Shown: positions 9,453 through 18,519 of the stretch, one piece after another
Layout: each line of letters begins with the position of its first letter
Position numbering within the stretch: the first letter of the stretch is position 1
Assembly: GCA_905202485.1 (NCBI GenBank)
Contig: CAJKRY010000002.1
Coordinates: forward strand, 71,465 to 135,464
Reading direction: 5' to 3'
Source of the DNA: an uncultured Methanomassiliicoccus sp.
GTDB lineage: Archaea > Thermoplasmatota > Thermoplasmata > Methanomassiliicoccales > Methanomassiliicoccaceae
Length of the DNA stretch: 64,000 nt
Notes under the pieces: model-generated
The model's input: the letters and a program-made list of their open reading frames with translations, nothing else
What the model was told of the DNA's origin: nothing
Database searches by the model: none
Program-made: the position numbers and the translations under genes

Positions 9453-10778
9453 ATGGTAAGTAGTATGGCAGATGGGCATTTGATGAGAGGTAACTTTTTA
9501 AAAAAGTTAGATTCAGACAGTATCAGTGGTCCGGCGTTCATATTAATAATTGCAACCATCGTAGGTGGCGGATGCAATTTTCTATTCCAGATCATGATGC
9601 AGAATACCATCTCTGATCAAATCTCAGAATTAAACACTTTGTTGTCCATATTATACATAATATCTGTTCCTGCCGGCGCTGTCCAGAGCGTGGTCGTAAA
9701 ATTTGTATCTAAGTACAAGGCAGAGGACAACGACGACGCTATTTCATATATAATGCGCAGGACGTTTATTTTGGTAGCGGGTTTAGGCGCCGCCATAGGC
9801 ATCATTACATCTTTCATACTCTGTACTGACACCATAAGGGGTGTTTTGAAATTAACATCCACCACGGCCATAGTCCTCATTGGAGTGGCAATATTCTTCT
9901 CACTTCTGCAACCGGTCGGATCCGGCGCACTGCAGGGATTTCAGAAATTTACAAAATATGGTACACAGAGCATGCTGAATTATGTTTTAAAGCTGGCAAT
10001 CGGACTCGGAGCTGTCATCGCAGGATACGGTGTCGCCGGCGCAATAGGCGGAGTTATTGCTGGAATTGCCTTCGCCTCAATTCTCTCCTTGTTTTTAGTC
10101 AAGGACCATATGTTAAACAAGGGCGCTCCTGTAAAGACCAATGAAATATGGAGAAGTACCATACCATCAATGGTAGGAATGCTGTGTTACACAATTCTTA
10201 CAAATGTCGACATTATTTTTGGTGCAATTTTATTTGACAAGGATCCGGCTAACTATTACACTTCAGCTTCGACCCTGGCAAAAGTGGCACTATTCCTTCC
10301 GACAGCAGTTGTAGGAGCCATGTATCCAAAAATTGCCAGAGCATATGAAGAAGGAAGAGATCCCAACCCGATTCTAAAAAGATCTCTTATGATGATGCTT
10401 GCACTTTCTGTCACAGTATGTGCAGTGTATGTGATCGCTCCAGAATTCATATTGAACGTGCTGGTTCCCGGCGTGTATCCAGTTAATGAAACGGCACCTC
10501 TGATGAGAACCTTAGCAATAGCAATGCTGTTTATCGGTCTGGCTAATATCTTTATGTATTATGGTCTGGCGGTGAACGCTCACTCACACATAGTGATAAT
10601 GGGTCTGTCGGTGCTGGTGCTTATCGGAGCAATAGCTTTCCTGAGCCTGGCAGGAATTGCGATTACCCCGTACATGCTGTCAATAATTATGATAATAGTA
10701 GGTCTGCTAAATGCATCCCTGTGCGCGATCGTGCTGAAATTATCAAACATAAAGACAAGCCTGACAACGCTACGTTAA
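9453..10778 (+). CDS. Oligosaccharide flippase-like membrane protein (MOP superfamily)
   Basis: About 441 residues with 12-14 hydrophobic segments and the Wzx-like arrangement (VPAGAVQSVVVKFVSKY, QPVGSGALQGFQ, an NVDIIFGA helix). Such proteins flip lipid-linked sugars across the membrane for surface polymer or N-glycan assembly. No glycosyltransferase lies nearby, so the substrate is unknown. ATG 9453 follows an AT-rich TATA-like element (TTATGATAAATTAAAA) by about 25 bases, suggesting a leaderless mRNA; ATG 9465 is an alternative. Confidence 0.75.
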   Translation: MVSSMADGHLMRGNFLKKLDSDSISGPAFILIIATIVGGGCNFLFQIMMQNTISDQISELNTLLSILYIISVPAGAVQSVVVKFVSKYKAEDNDDAISYIMRRTFILVAGLGAAIGIITSFILCTDTIRGVLKLTSTTAIVLIGVAIFFSLLQPVGSGALQGFQKFTKYGTQSMLNYVLKLAIGLGAVIAGYGVAGAIGGVIAGIAFASILSLFLVKDHMLNKGAPVKTNEIWRSTIPSMVGMLCYTILTNVDIIFGAILFDKDPANYYTSASTLAKVALFLPTAVVGAMYPKIARAYEEGRDPNPILKRSLMMMLALSVTVCAVYVIAPEFILNVLVPGVYPVNETAPLMRTLAIAMLFIGLANIFMYYGLAVNAHSHIVIMGLSVLVLIGAIAFLSLAGIAITPYMLSIIMIIVGLLNASLCAIVLKLSNIKTSLTTLR

Positions 10779-10815
10779 TATCAGATATGCTTGTTTATTA
10801 GTGGGGCTCACAAAA

Positions 10816-13008
10816 ATGCCTGAAAGCATTACGTTACGCGTTGAGAGCGCACAACATCAATCTGAAGTAGGTTTAGGCAGAGCAAGAATAGACAGCGTCT
10901 CGAGAAGCAAACTAGGCGTTGACATGGGTGATTTTATAGAAATCACTGGAAAAAGAAAAACTGCAGCCAAAGTATTCCGTGCATCCCCTGATGACGAGGG
11001 AAAAGGCACCATTTCTATAGACGGCATGGTAAGATCAAATGCCGGCGTATCTATAGGCGATAAGGTTGTGGTGTCAAAAGCTAATGTGCAGCTGGCAACA
11101 AAGATCACTGTGGCCCCGAAGATACCGGCTGGAAAGAGAGTTAAGTTCGGCCAGGGAGTTGAAGAGCTTTTCAAAAAGGGACTGTTGAGCAGACCTCTGG
11201 TAAAGGGAGATTCCATCGTTATTCCCAACATTGCTCTCATGGGCGGATTTCTTCCATTTATCATACTGAGCACGCAGCCAGGCGGGGTTGTAATTGTCGA
11301 CAATAATACAGACATAATCATCAAAACAGAATCGGTTGATGTTGAGTCCAGCAACGGGATGTCTATAACCTATGATGACATAGGCGGGCTGGAAGGCGAG
11401 CTGAAACGCGTCAGAGAGATTATAGAACTGCCTTTGAAGCACCCTGAACTTTTTGACAGGCTTGGCATTGATCCTCCCAAAGGGGTGTTATTATATGGAC
11501 CTCCAGGAACCGGCAAGACGCTGATCGCCAAAGCAGTCGCAAGTGAATCTGGAGCTAATTTTTACACGATAAACGGCCCAGAGATCATGTCAAAATTTTA
11601 TGGAGAAAGCGAAGAAAAGCTTAGAGAGAAATTTGAAGAAGCTGAAAAGAACGCTCCGTCTATTATATTCATAGATGAAATTGATTCAATTGCGCCTAAA
11701 AGAGAAGCTGTGTCAGGAGAGACTGAACATAGAATCGTAGCACAGATGCTGACTTTGATGGACGGCCTGGGAGAAAGAGGGCAGGTAATAGTCATAGGAG
11801 CCACTAACAGAGAGACAGCGCTTGATCCTGCACTCAGACGTCCCGGCAGGTTTGATAGGGAAATTGAGATCGGCATACCTACAATAAGAGGCAGAAAGGA
11901 AATTTTGCAGATCCATACGAGAGGCATGCCTCTGGCAGATGATGTCGATATCGGCCATTTATCTGCAATAACTCACGGCTATGTAGGAGCTGACATCGCA
12001 TCGCTGGCAAGAGAAGCAGCTATGAAATGTTTAGGCAGATATCTTCCGGAATTCGATTTAGACCGCCCCGTTCCTTCAAGCATTCTGGCAAATATGAGGG
12101 TGACGAGCGACGATTTCAAGGAAGCGCTCAGAGATGTTGAACCGTCTGCGATGAGAGAGGTTTCTGTGGAAATTCCAGAAGTGAGCTGGGAAGACATAGG
12201 CGGACTGGAAAAAGTCAAAGAGACGCTTAAAGAACTGATAGAACTGCCCCTTCAGAATCCTGACTGCTATAGAAATATAGGAATCAAGCCTGCAAGAGGA
12301 ATACTGCTCTATGGGCCTCCAGGAACCGGCAAGACTCTGATCGCCAAAGCAGTAGCGAATGAGTGTAAAGTTAATTTCATATCGATAAAGGGACCGGAAA
12401 TCATGTCCAAATGGATGGGCGACTCAGAAAAGGCAGTCCGTCAGATGTTCAAAAAAGCAAAACAGATTGCCCCTTCCATCATATTTTTAGATGAAATTGA
12501 CGCCATAGCTCCTAAAAGAGGCCATCTTAATGACTCTGGCACAACTGAAAGAGTAGTCAATCAGCTTCTTACATCAATGGACGGCTTTGAGGATATGGAA
12601 AGAGTAATGGTTATCGGAGCCACAAACAGGCCGGACATCATTGATCCCGCCCTGCTACGTCCTGGGAGATTCGATTCCTTAACGCTGGTTCCGCTTCCAG
12701 ATGCTAAAGACCGGGAAGCCATATTACAAGTGAATGCCAAAAACATGCATTTAGATGGTGTAGACTTTAAAGTCCTTGCAGCAAAAACAGAATGGTTCTC
12801 AGGAGCTGATATCACAGCATTATGCCGTGAAAGCGGTCTTAATGCCATTAGAAGCGGAAGGTCTTCAGTATCGCAGTCTGATTTTGAAAAGGCCTTGAAA
12901 GATGTCTATCCATCGTGTGATAAAAGCATGATGAAGTGGTATGAAGAGTTCTCAAAGAAAGTGGAAAAAGTATCCCCTGAATGGAAGGATGCTGGAGCAT
13001 ATAGATGA
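10816..13008 (+). CDS. VAT/Cdc48-type double AAA+ ATPase
   Basis: Hexameric unfoldase that feeds substrates to the 20S proteasome or extracts proteins from complexes. It has an N-domain (about residues 1-180, double-psi barrel plus beta-clam as in Thermoplasma VAT) and two AAA modules, each with GPPGTGKT. Walker B motifs are FIDEIDSIAPKR in D1 and FLDEIDAIAPKR in D2, with ATNR sensor regions. The C-terminus ends Ala-Tyr-Arg, which fits the hydrophobic-Tyr-X proteasome-docking motif. A GTG start at 10801 is possible, but ATG 10816 gives the usual N-terminus and follows GGGG by ten bases. Confidence 0.95.
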   Translation: MPESITLRVESAQHQSEVGLGRARIDSVSRSKLGVDMGDFIEITGKRKTAAKVFRASPDDEGKGTISIDGMVRSNAGVSIGDKVVVSKANVQLATKITVAPKIPAGKRVKFGQGVEELFKKGLLSRPLVKGDSIVIPNIALMGGFLPFIILSTQPGGVVIVDNNTDIIIKTESVDVESSNGMSITYDDIGGLEGELKRVREIIELPLKHPELFDRLGIDPPKGVLLYGPPGTGKTLIAKAVASESGANFYTINGPEIMSKFYGESEEKLREKFEEAEKNAPSIIFIDEIDSIAPKREAVSGETEHRIVAQMLTLMDGLGERGQVIVIGATNRETALDPALRRPGRFDREIEIGIPTIRGRKEILQIHTRGMPLADDVDIGHLSAITHGYVGADIASLAREAAMKCLGRYLPEFDLDRPVPSSILANMRVTSDDFKEALRDVEPSAMREVSVEIPEVSWEDIGGLEKVKETLKELIELPLQNPDCYRNIGIKPARGILLYGPPGTGKTLIAKAVANECKVNFISIKGPEIMSKWMGDSEKAVRQMFKKAKQIAPSIIFLDEIDAIAPKRGHLNDSGTTERVVNQLLTSMDGFEDMERVMVIGATNRPDIIDPALLRPGRFDSLTLVPLPDAKDREAILQVNAKNMHLDGVDFKVLAAKTEWFSGADITALCRESGLNAIRSGRSSVSQSDFEKALKDVYPSCDKSMMKWYEEFSKKVEKVSPEWKDAGAYR

Positions 13009-13123
13009 ATGAATAATTACTATTCATCACCTCTAAGGTCTATGAGATTTTCAGATATAATCCTTTAAATATACACAAATTAATAAGGGTGCCAGCTAAA
13101 GCTCTAAATGAGGGGAAACTGGG

Positions 13124-13363
13124 ATGAAAAAATTCATTAGTGAACTGAAAGGAAAGACAGTTATGACCAATGATGGTCAGATATTAGGTATGATTGAAAA
13201 CTTCCTTGTGGATACTGTCAGCGGCGATATCAGAAATGTGCTTGTGGTTCCAGCCGAAGATGTTGATGCAAAGATTCACAAAACTGATGCTAAAGGACGT
13301 TTAATACTTCCATTCAGCGAAATGAGATCTGCACGTGACGTAGTAGTAATGTCCACGATGTAA
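13124..13363 (+). CDS. PRC-barrel domain protein
   Basis: Small (79 residues) single PRC-barrel protein with GKTVMTNDGQILGMIENFLVD followed by RNVLVVPAEDV. Archaeal stand-alone PRC-barrels are widespread; links to RNA metabolism or membrane-photosynthetic complexes are known only for distant relatives, so the role is unknown. It has its own promoter (CTTTAAATATAC near 13063) and a purine-rich GAGGGG before the ATG. A second PRC-barrel protein is at 20470. Confidence 0.8.
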   Translation: MKKFISELKGKTVMTNDGQILGMIENFLVDTVSGDIRNVLVVPAEDVDAKIHKTDAKGRLILPFSEMRSARDVVVMSTM

Positions 13364-13374
13364 TTTAAAAAAAT

Positions 13375-13397
13375 ATTGCTGCGATCACCGCAGCAAT
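13375..13397. terminator. Bidirectional terminator hairpin
   Basis: ATTGCTGCG, five-base loop ATCAC, CGCAGCAAT form a perfect nine-pair stem. A-rich sequence lies on the left and a short T-run on the right. It sits between the convergent ends of the PRC-barrel gene and the Elp3 gene and overlaps the last codons of the latter. Confidence 0.6.
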
Positions 13398-14929
13398 TTT
13401 ACCATATACATTTCTTTTCTCTCGTAACCGAGAGATTCGTAGTATTTTCTTACACCGACTCCAGATGTGACGCGTGTAAGCGAGCATCCTTCAAGTAAGG
13501 CTCTTTCTTCTGCAGTGTGCATCAGCTCTTTACCGGCACCACGGTGCTGCCATTTACCTGAAGATCCTATAGGCGCTAATTTTCCGAAGACTTTCAGCTC
13601 GCGTATGCTTGCGATATCTCCGTCACCTGTACGGAGACGTATATAGCCGGCCAGAGCGTCAGTTTCAGGAATCCTCAGCGCAATGAAATGTTCCATTCCG
13701 CCAGATGCTTCGTATGAAGTGGTTGTAAGCTTCAAGTCATAATACTGATCTTCGGTTGCTCCCACATGCCCGACTTCATGACATCTTATGCATTTGCAGG
13801 AAGTACCGTTTTTCTTCATTTCTGCCTTGACTAACTCTCTGAGATGTCCCTTCATGACACCTGCTTCGATTAACGGAACAGGAATATCTCTCTGGATTCT
13901 TTGGATTCTTACCCACGGCGGCACATATTCCTTCATTTTAGCAATGACTTTTACAGCTTCCTCTGTTGAATAAGGAGTATATTCCCCATTTATCCACATG
14001 TCATAGAGCTTGGTGCCCTTCACAACTAATGTAGGATAGATCTTCAGCATATCTGGACGGAAATTCGGGTCTTCAAAAATCCTGCGGAAGCACTCTATGT
14101 CTTTTTCAGGTGATGACCCCGGTAAGCCTGGCATTACGTGGTAACATACTTTTAACCCGCTGTGCTTTGCCGCTAGCGTTGCATCGATGACTTCCTGAAG
14201 CCCGTGCCCGCGGTTGACAGCCCGTAATATTCCATCATCAAGGATCTGAATGCCCATTTCAACGCGGGTCATTCCCAGAGCCATTGCATTCTCGATGTTA
14301 GAATAATTCATTGCATCTGGACGTGTTTCAATTGTCAGACCGATGCAGCGGTGCGGAGCAGTCTCATTGGCATTCTGCGCCTCAATCAAAGTATCTGAAT
14401 CAAAGCCATTCATTGCATCAAAACAGCGTTTTATGAACCAATCCTGGTACTCCTGCGGCCTGGAGGTGAATGTTCCTCCCATGATGATGAGATCGATCTT
14501 TTCTGTAGAATGTCCGATCACTTCCAGCTGTTCCATTCTTCCTATTACCTGATCAAATGGATCAAAATTGTAATATTCACCTCTTCTGGCTGCCGGCTCT
14601 TTACCTGTGTATGATTGCGGAGAGTTATTCTCCACGCCTCCAGGGCAGTATATACATTTTCCATGAGGGCATGGTGCTGGAGAAGTCATTACCGCAACAG
14701 CAACCACTCCAGACAGAGTCCTGACTGGCTTTCTGATCAGTATTGCTTCCACAAGGGGCCGCTCTTTATCTGTAACTTCTGCCAGAATCTCTGAGTTTCT
14801 AGGAACGCCTGGTAAATTGTATTTTTTACTAACTTTAATTTTATAGTTCTGCAACTGATCCTTGTCTGTTATCTCACCATCTAAGATTTTCTGGACTATA
14901 TCTCTGCAGTATTCAGCCAATTTACACAC
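13385..14929 (-). CDS. elp3: Elp3-like tRNA uridine-34 modification enzyme (radical SAM/acetyltransferase)
   Basis: Catalytic Elongator homologue that builds carboxymethyl-type side chains on wobble uridine of tRNA from acetyl-CoA. The N-terminal radical SAM domain has the cluster motif PCPHGKCIYCPGG and GGTFTSRP. A Cys-rich linker (CKCIRCHEVGH) follows, then a C-terminal GNAT domain (QHRGAGKELMHTAE, ending in YYESLGYERKEMYMVK). Length of 514 matches archaeal Elp3. The winged-helix gene lies just upstream on the same strand with a four-base gap, so the two are probably cotranscribed. Confidence 0.94.
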   Translation of the reverse strand: MCKLAEYCRDIVQKILDGEITDKDQLQNYKIKVSKKYNLPGVPRNSEILAEVTDKERPLVEAILIRKPVRTLSGVVAVAVMTSPAPCPHGKCIYCPGGVENNSPQSYTGKEPAARRGEYYNFDPFDQVIGRMEQLEVIGHSTEKIDLIIMGGTFTSRPQEYQDWFIKRCFDAMNGFDSDTLIEAQNANETAPHRCIGLTIETRPDAMNYSNIENAMALGMTRVEMGIQILDDGILRAVNRGHGLQEVIDATLAAKHSGLKVCYHVMPGLPGSSPEKDIECFRRIFEDPNFRPDMLKIYPTLVVKGTKLYDMWINGEYTPYSTEEAVKVIAKMKEYVPPWVRIQRIQRDIPVPLIEAGVMKGHLRELVKAEMKKNGTSCKCIRCHEVGHVGATEDQYYDLKLTTTSYEASGGMEHFIALRIPETDALAGYIRLRTGDGDIASIRELKVFGKLAPIGSSGKWQHRGAGKELMHTAEERALLEGCSLTRVTSGVGVRKYYESLGYERKEMYMVKLLR

Positions 14930-14933
14930 CGAC

Positions 14934-15419
14934 TTAGTCTGTATTGTTGTTCGCCATCAGATCGCAGAAGTGCTCTACGGTTTTTCTGTAATTCTGCATA
15001 GCCATCTGGACGTTGGCTTCCACAAAGCTCCATGCTTTGCGCAGGTCTCCAAATCTAAGTTTGTATCCCTTCTTGATTTTACCATCTGACTGTTCTGCAG
15101 ATGCTTCCTCTAAAAGATCCAATGATTTGAGTTTGTTAATGTGCCTATATACTGTAGCTTTCGTAGTTTTCAATTCATATGAAAGCTCGTCGGCAGTCCA
15201 TGCTTTGTGAGGATATTTCATAAAGCAGTCCATGAACAAAACATAAGGTATGCTGTCACTTGTATCCTCAGCATCACTTCTTGGTGTGTAACCTTTTGAA
15301 AGATACCCTATATGAGTTAAAAATTCTATTGCGATATCATCTACATTATCTAATGGTGTAAGCGGGGTGTTGCTTTCTACGATGATTGAGAACATTTGGA
15401 TCGTAGGTTGAAAAGGCAT
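14934..15419 (-). CDS. Winged-helix transcriptional regulator
   Basis: 161 residues with a central winged helix: YPHKAWTADELSYELKTTKATVYRHINKL, then a wing ending KKGYKLRFGDL, followed by a C-terminal helical segment. This resembles ArsR/MarR-like archaeal regulators. It is divergent from the ABC importer binding protein; the intergenic region holds a long perfect inverted repeat (15513-15542), so this protein is the likeliest regulator of the importer. TATAA at about 15440 on the minus strand lies some 22-25 bases before the start. An internal ATG at 15395 is an alternative start. Confidence 0.7.
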   Translation of the reverse strand: MPFQPTIQMFSIIVESNTPLTPLDNVDDIAIEFLTHIGYLSKGYTPRSDAEDTSDSIPYVLFMDCFMKYPHKAWTADELSYELKTTKATVYRHINKLKSLDLLEEASAEQSDGKIKKGYKLRFGDLRKAWSFVEANVQMAMQNYRKTVEHFCDLMANNNTD

Positions 15420-15512
15420 TAAAGATATTAGCTTTTCTTATAATGAGATACTGTTTAATTTTAAACAGCATTTTTTTTACAATATGTAGAACACATTCAA
15501 AAATACTATACA

Positions 15513-15542
15513 TGTGTAAAATGTATTAAAGAATTTTACACA
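15513..15542. promoter_or_regulatory. Inverted repeat, putative operator of the ABC importer
   Basis: TGTGTAAAAT, ten-base spacer, ATTTTACACA: perfect ten-base arms with arm centres 20 bases apart (two helical turns), the geometry expected for a dimeric helix-turn-helix protein. It lies between the divergent regulator (start 15419) and the binding protein (start 15607), upstream of the TATA-like AAGTATATATTG at about 15572-15583. A second small palindrome TCTAC-AA-GTAGA sits nearer the TATA element. Confidence 0.6.
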
Positions 15543-15606
15543 ATCAGGCAATATTTTCTACAAGTAGAGTAAAAAAGTATATATTGCTCATTGGATCAAA
15601 CCGAGC

Positions 15607-16749
15607 ATGGACAAAAGAGCAGTTCTTGCTGTGGTGGTTGTCATCGCAGTCGTAATTGTCGGAGTTGCTGGATATGTCTTCACAAGAGGAGACAGTTCGG
15701 ATTCCATACAATATACAGCAGTTCCACCAGGAAAGCAAGCAGATTTCATTAAGGAAGGAACCATAGATGGTGGTGTGTTGTGGGAGCCTTACGCTACTGC
15801 TGCTCAGATGAGTGGAAATGCGGAGGTTGTCGTATGGTCAGATGAATTTTGGGATGGCCACCCATGTTGTGTGATTGCAGTGGACAATAAGTTTGCACAA
15901 AAAAATCCAGATGCAATTGTAGCATTTTTAGCAGCTCAGATTAAAGCATGGGATTGGATAAATGAAGCCATTGATGTCAACAGCCCCGATCATAAAACTT
16001 TGATAGACATTACAAAAAAACACACTGGTCTAACAAATGATGAGGAGATCATAGCATCATTGGAACATATGGAACTAACATACAAAATGAACAATGATGT
16101 CGCAGATGGCGAAAGAGGCTTTGACACCTGGTTAGAATACTATGTTGATGAGTTTATAGATTTAGGTTTAATAAGTGAAAAAGATCTCAATGCAAAGGGA
16201 TGCAACGATTCTAAAGAATTCATAAACAAAATAGTTAATGATGAATTTTTAGTAATGGCTGAGGCGCTCGGCGATGAGTATTCTGGATTGACAGAACAAA
16301 TTACCATGAGGGTTGGACAGCTCAGCGGAGATGTTCATCAGTTAGCTTTAGTAGTATCCATGAGCCCAGATGCTGGAGAAGATGGAAAAAGTATGTTACA
16401 GCAGATGAATATTAATGCTGAAAGTAAGAAGGTGTATGCAGCAGGCGGTGACATCATGAATGCATTTACTGGCGGAGAATTAGATATTGCATATGTAGGA
16501 TCTCCCCCGGTTATTCAGTTCTCAGCTAAACAAAGCGAACTGGATGTATCAATAATCGCATGCGCGAACACAAATGGTTCTGCATTGATTGTGAAAAAAG
16601 GAATGTTTGATGAGAATATGTCATTAGAAGAAAAAATCCAGGGACTTAAAGGCAAAGTAATTGGTGAACCATCTACTGGATCTATTCAACATCTGATGCT
16701 CATGTATCTTGCAGATGAGTATGGAGTAAAACTATCTGCATGGCAGTAA
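15607..16749 (+). CDS. ABC importer substrate-binding protein with swapped halves (NitT/TauT type)
   Basis: N-terminal membrane anchor or signal (about residues 4-26) followed by an NMT1/SsuA-like fold in unusual order. Residues 33-225 match what is normally the C-terminal half (VPPGKQADFIKEGTIDGGVLW, GHPCCVIAV). Residues 230-380 match what is normally the N-terminal half (MRVGQLSGDVHQLA, NAFTGGELDIAYVGSPP, GEPSTGSIQHLML). The protein stops just where the missing continuation is instead found after the signal anchor, so the domain looks circularly permuted. The probable ligand class is sulfonate, nitrate or a similar anion, inferred only from the family. TATA spacing suggests a leaderless mRNA. 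Confidence 0.75.
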   Translation: MDKRAVLAVVVVIAVVIVGVAGYVFTRGDSSDSIQYTAVPPGKQADFIKEGTIDGGVLWEPYATAAQMSGNAEVVVWSDEFWDGHPCCVIAVDNKFAQKNPDAIVAFLAAQIKAWDWINEAIDVNSPDHKTLIDITKKHTGLTNDEEIIASLEHMELTYKMNNDVADGERGFDTWLEYYVDEFIDLGLISEKDLNAKGCNDSKEFINKIVNDEFLVMAEALGDEYSGLTEQITMRVGQLSGDVHQLALVVSMSPDAGEDGKSMLQQMNINAESKKVYAAGGDIMNAFTGGELDIAYVGSPPVIQFSAKQSELDVSIIACANTNGSALIVKKGMFDENMSLEEKIQGLKGKVIGEPSTGSIQHLMLMYLADEYGVKLSAWQ

Positions 16750-16762
16750 ACACTAACGTAAA

Positions 16763-16785
16763 ATGAGCTGCATTTTGCAGCTCAT
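16763..16785 (+). terminator. Hairpin after the binding protein gene
   Basis: ATGAGCTGCA, loop TTT, TGCAGCTCAT is a perfect ten-pair stem 13 bases after the stop codon. No T-run follows directly, but its position suggests a terminator or mRNA stabiliser separating the binding protein from the permease gene, which has its own TATA-like TTATATATAG near 16875. Confidence 0.6.
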
Positions 16786-16942
16786 TATCTACTTATTAAA
16801 TGATAAATGTCACGAAATCTGAATTGTTTTGTAAAACATCAGTATATGAACAAGGACAGATAATCTGTGAATCAGTTATATATAGTGTTAATTAAATCAT
16901 AACGAAATAGATTCGCTAACATGGCATCTAATGGTGTAGAAT

Positions 16943-17764
16943 ATGGCTCAAGAATATTTGACTACCCCAATTAATAAAATACAAAGAGATAAATGGAAAG
17001 GCTATGCCACAAAAATTGGGTATATTGCCATATCTCTATTTGCACTCCTAGTGACATGGTGGGCACTTGCCATAATTTTTGATAAATCATATTTCCCGAC
17101 TCCACCAGAGGTATTTGATGCGTTAATTCAGTCATTTGACACCGTTCCGGGGATCGGGCTATCAATGTCTACCCAGTTGTTTTCAAGTCTAGAACGATTT
17201 GTATTTGGTTTTATACTTGCATTAATCACTGCAGTGCCGCTTGGGTTACTATTAGGTCACTCAAAACGTGCAGAAATGCTGTTTACACCAGCAATAGAGA
17301 TTATAAGGCCAATCCCACCAATGGCATGGGTGCCATTATTCTTCTTAGCCTTTGGGGTGTTCTTTGGACCTGTTTTAACTATCTTTATCGGGGCATTTTT
17401 CCCAATACTATCAAATGTAGTGTTTGGTGTGAAGAGTGTCGATCAAAATTTAATTGACGCGTCTAAAACATTCGGAGCCAGTAAATTACAGACGTTTTCA
17501 AAAGTAATCTTCCCATCAACGATACCTCACATGATGACTGGAGTATCAGTAGGATTGGGAATCGGATGGATGTGTATTGTTTCTGCTGAAATGATCGGCG
17601 CCAAAGGCGGCGGATTAGGATTTATAATTCAGTCATGTTATAACATAGGCCTCTATGATTACATGTTCGCAGGAATGGTAATGATTGGAATTTTGGGAAT
17701 TCTTACAGCATTACTTGGAAAATTCATAGAAAATGAGGTGGCAAGATGGATGGGGATGAAGTAA
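16943..17764 (+). CDS. ABC importer permease (SsuC/TauC type)
   Basis: Membrane subunit with about six hydrophobic segments. The EAA cytoplasmic loop is readable as DASKTFGASKLQTFSKVIFPSTIP, typical of the sulfonate/taurine/nitrate permease family; length 273 is normal. The 3' end overlaps the ATPase gene by 19 bases, so the two are coupled. A possible 17-codon leader ORF starts at 16921 and runs into this gene in another frame. Confidence 0.9.
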   Translation: MAQEYLTTPINKIQRDKWKGYATKIGYIAISLFALLVTWWALAIIFDKSYFPTPPEVFDALIQSFDTVPGIGLSMSTQLFSSLERFVFGFILALITAVPLGLLLGHSKRAEMLFTPAIEIIRPIPPMAWVPLFFLAFGVFFGPVLTIFIGAFFPILSNVVFGVKSVDQNLIDASKTFGASKLQTFSKVIFPSTIPHMMTGVSVGLGIGWMCIVSAEMIGAKGGGLGFIIQSCYNIGLYDYMFAGMVMIGILGILTALLGKFIENEVARWMGMK

Positions 17765-18519
17765 TCCTGAGCATGAGGGATATTTACAAAGAGTATCCCA
17801 AAGACGACGAAATCCTACAAGTTCTAAACGATATAAGTTTCGATGTCAAAGAAGGAGAACTTGTGTGTGTTCTAGGCCCATCTGGATGCGGAAAAACCAC
17901 CCTGCTCCGAATCATAGCTGGATTAGTAGACAAAACATCAGGCAGCATAGTAGTAGACGGCGAAGAAGTCACCGGACCCGGACCAAACCGCGGAATGGTA
18001 TTTCAGGATTTTGCATTGTTTCCCTGGAGAACTGTACAAAGAAATGTAGAATTCGGACTGGAGATTAAGAAAATCCCTCCAGAAGAAAGAGCAAAAATCG
18101 CCACTCAGTACATACACTTAGTTGGTCTCGACGGGTTTGAAAAATCACATCCTTCCGAGTTATCAGGAGGAATGAAACAAAGGGTGGGAATTGCCAGAGC
18201 CCTTGCCAACAATCCGCATATACTACTGATGGACGAGCCATTTGGAGCGTTAGACTCTCAGACAAGAAATCAGATGCAGACGGAGCTGCTGAGGATTCAG
18301 GATGAGACTAAAAAGACGATTATATTTATCACACATTCTGTAGACGAGTCTGTATTTCTTGCAGACCGCATTTTGATCTTAAGTGCAAGACCGGGCCACA
18401 TAGTAAAAGAATACAAGATTGACTTGCCAAGACCAAGAGACAGGGGAGATTCAGACTTTATTACAATTAGAAAATCAATATTGTCTGACTTAGAGCAACA
18501 GCGGAAAGACCTTCTTTAA
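17746..18519 (+). CDS. ABC importer ATP-binding subunit (SsuB/TauB type)
   Basis: Energises the adjacent permease. Walker A GPSGCGKTT, Q-loop in VFQDFALFPWRTV, signature LSGGMKQR, Walker B ILLMDEPFGALD and the switch His in FITHSVDE are all present; length 257 is normal. The start at 17746 overlaps the permease end, and the stop overlaps the convergent regulator gene by four bases. Confidence 0.94.
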   Translation: MDGDEVILSMRDIYKEYPKDDEILQVLNDISFDVKEGELVCVLGPSGCGKTTLLRIIAGLVDKTSGSIVVDGEEVTGPGPNRGMVFQDFALFPWRTVQRNVEFGLEIKKIPPEERAKIATQYIHLVGLDGFEKSHPSELSGGMKQRVGIARALANNPHILLMDEPFGALDSQTRNQMQTELLRIQDETKKTIIFITHSVDESVFLADRILILSARPGHIVKEYKIDLPRPRDRGDSDFITIRKSILSDLEQQRKDLL

